From CALWOS01 sp963595735 (GTDB lineage: Bacteria > Bacillota > Clostridia > Oscillospirales > Oscillospiraceae): a stretch of 23,488 nt of DNA. A model generated the notes under the pieces. The model was given only the letters and a program-made list of their open reading frames with translations, was not told the DNA's origin and ran no database searches. This document shows, one piece after another, positions 22,891 to 23,488 of the stretch (position 1 is the first letter of the stretch; every line of letters starts with the position of its first letter). Location of the stretch: positions 1 to 23,488 of the forward strand of contig CAVBJJ010000029.1 of NCBI GenBank assembly GCA_963595735.1, in the 5' to 3' direction. Position numbers and translations under genes: made by a program.

Positions 22891-22919
22891 TTGCAGAAAT
22901 CGCTTTCACAGGGTATACT
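22891..22919 (+). promoter_or_regulatory. Candidate promoter of the yqeC-like gene
   Basis: TTGCAG (22891-22896), a 17-base spacer and TATACT (22914-22919) give a moderate sigma-A match, with a start near 22926, only about 22 bases before the ATG. A perfect TTGACA at 22857-22862 has no -10 box at the right distance. Confidence 0.5.
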
Positions 22920-22947
22920 ATACAAAAACACAAAAGGAGTTCTGCTT

Positions 22948-23488
22948 ATGGACTTGCGCACTACCCTGGATATTCGCCCGGGCGTTACCGCCATCATCGG
23001 CGGCGGCGGAAAAACGACCCTGCTGTATGCGCTGGGAAAAGAGCTGTCGCAGGTGGGAAAAGTCATCCTATGCACCACGACAAAAATCCTCCCGCCGACC
23101 CATCTTCCCCTGCTGACCGGCGCGGTCACGCCGGAGGAAGTTTCCGCAGCACTGGAAAAATCCCCCCAAATCTGCATTGGCACCCTCTGGGAACAGCGAA
23201 AGCTGGCCGAACCGGAAATGGAGATCGGCCAGCTGGCCAAGCTGGCGGACTATGTGATCGTGGAAGCGGACGGCGCGGCACGCAAGCCCGTCAAGGCGCA
23301 CGCAAGCCATGAACCCGTGATCCCGCCGGAGACGAACAATGTGATCTATGTGGTGGGCATGGACGGTGTTGGCGTTCCCATTGAGGAAAAGATCCACCGT
23401 CCGGAGCTGTTTGCCCAGTTGGCCGGCTGCGCCGTGACCGACCTTGCCACGCCGGAGCGCATCGCCAAGGTCATGCTGACAGAACATC
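22948..23488 (+). CDS. yqeC: YqeC-like selenium-dependent hydroxylase accessory protein (C-terminus outside window)
   Basis: The gene runs off the right edge; 180 codons are visible. The N-terminus has a nucleotide-binding loop IIGGGGKTTLLYALG (16-30), then LCTTTKILPP, ADYVIVEADGAARKPVKAH (100-118), EPVIPP and VVGMDGVGVPIEEKIHRPE. This is the pattern of the YqeC family, found with selenium-dependent molybdenum hydroxylases and thought to act in maturation of their selenium-containing cofactor; the exact reaction is not settled. AAGGAG (22934-22939) lies eight bases before the ATG. Divergent pairing with xdhC supports a molybdenum hydroxylase locus continuing to the right. Confidence 0.85.
   Translation, partial: MDLRTTLDIRPGVTAIIGGGGKTTLLYALGKELSQVGKVILCTTTKILPPTHLPLLTGAVTPEEVSAALEKSPQICIGTLWEQRKLAEPEMEIGQLAKLADYVIVEADGAARKPVKAHASHEPVIPPETNNVIYVVGMDGVGVPIEEKIHRPELFAQLAGCAVTDLATPERIAKVMLTEH

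Noticed and set aside
1..23488. CRISPR arrays, tRNA genes, phage genes or a full insertion sequence
   Set aside because: I found no regularly spaced direct repeats, no tRNA-like cloverleaf with a TTCGA arm in context, and no transposase, integrase or phage structural motif.

Overview
The window reads as chromosomal DNA from a GC-rich, endospore-forming Clostridia member, most like the Oscillospiraceae. The grounds are Gram-positive style AGGAGG ribosome binding sites, consensus sigma-A promoters, a yunB sporulation gene, a class A RNase P RNA, and clostridial cobamide and tetrapyrrole genes. The lineage is inferred from gene content and codon style, not from a marker comparison.

Left part (107-11677, minus strand): twelve tightly packed genes run leftwards from one sigma-A promoter in front of murD. 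In transcription order they are murD, a metal-site-degenerate M42 peptidase homologue, an intact M42 aminopeptidase, a PLP enzyme of the methionine gamma-lyase/aluminium-resistance family, yunB, ligA, sfsA, a TIM-barrel protein that I propose is CbiR (cobamide-remodelling hydrolase), cobT, cobU, cobS and a second, short CobU-like protein. Most junctions overlap by 1 to 14 bases. The last five genes look like a salvage and remodelling module: CbiR would strip the lower ligand from imported cobamides, CobU and CobS would rebuild the nucleotide loop, and CobT would activate the replacement base.

Centre (11831-14280): rnpB is transcribed rightwards from a near-consensus promoter, back to back with murD, and ends at an intrinsic terminator. 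About 320 bases of AT-rich DNA without a gene follow. Then comes a lone NCS1-family (CodB-like) nucleobase permease with its own extended -10 promoter, a leader of about 200 bases and a strong terminator.

Right part (14308-21649, plus strand): one sigma-A promoter drives cbiK-hemA-sirC-hemC-cobA/hemD-hemB-hemL. These genes cover glutamyl-tRNA to uroporphyrinogen III, precorrin-2, sirohydrochlorin and metal insertion. No later haem gene (hemE onward) is present, so the operon is set up for siroheme and/or the corrin precursor. A perfect 16-bp inverted repeat separates it from the convergent xdhC.

Far right (21688-23488): xdhC (minus) and a yqeC-like gene (plus, cut by the window end) diverge from a 246-base region with two candidate promoters and an inverted repeat that may be an operator. 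Both belong to maturation of molybdenum hydroxylases, probably the selenium-dependent type.

I saw no tRNA, CRISPR array, complete insertion sequence or prophage gene.
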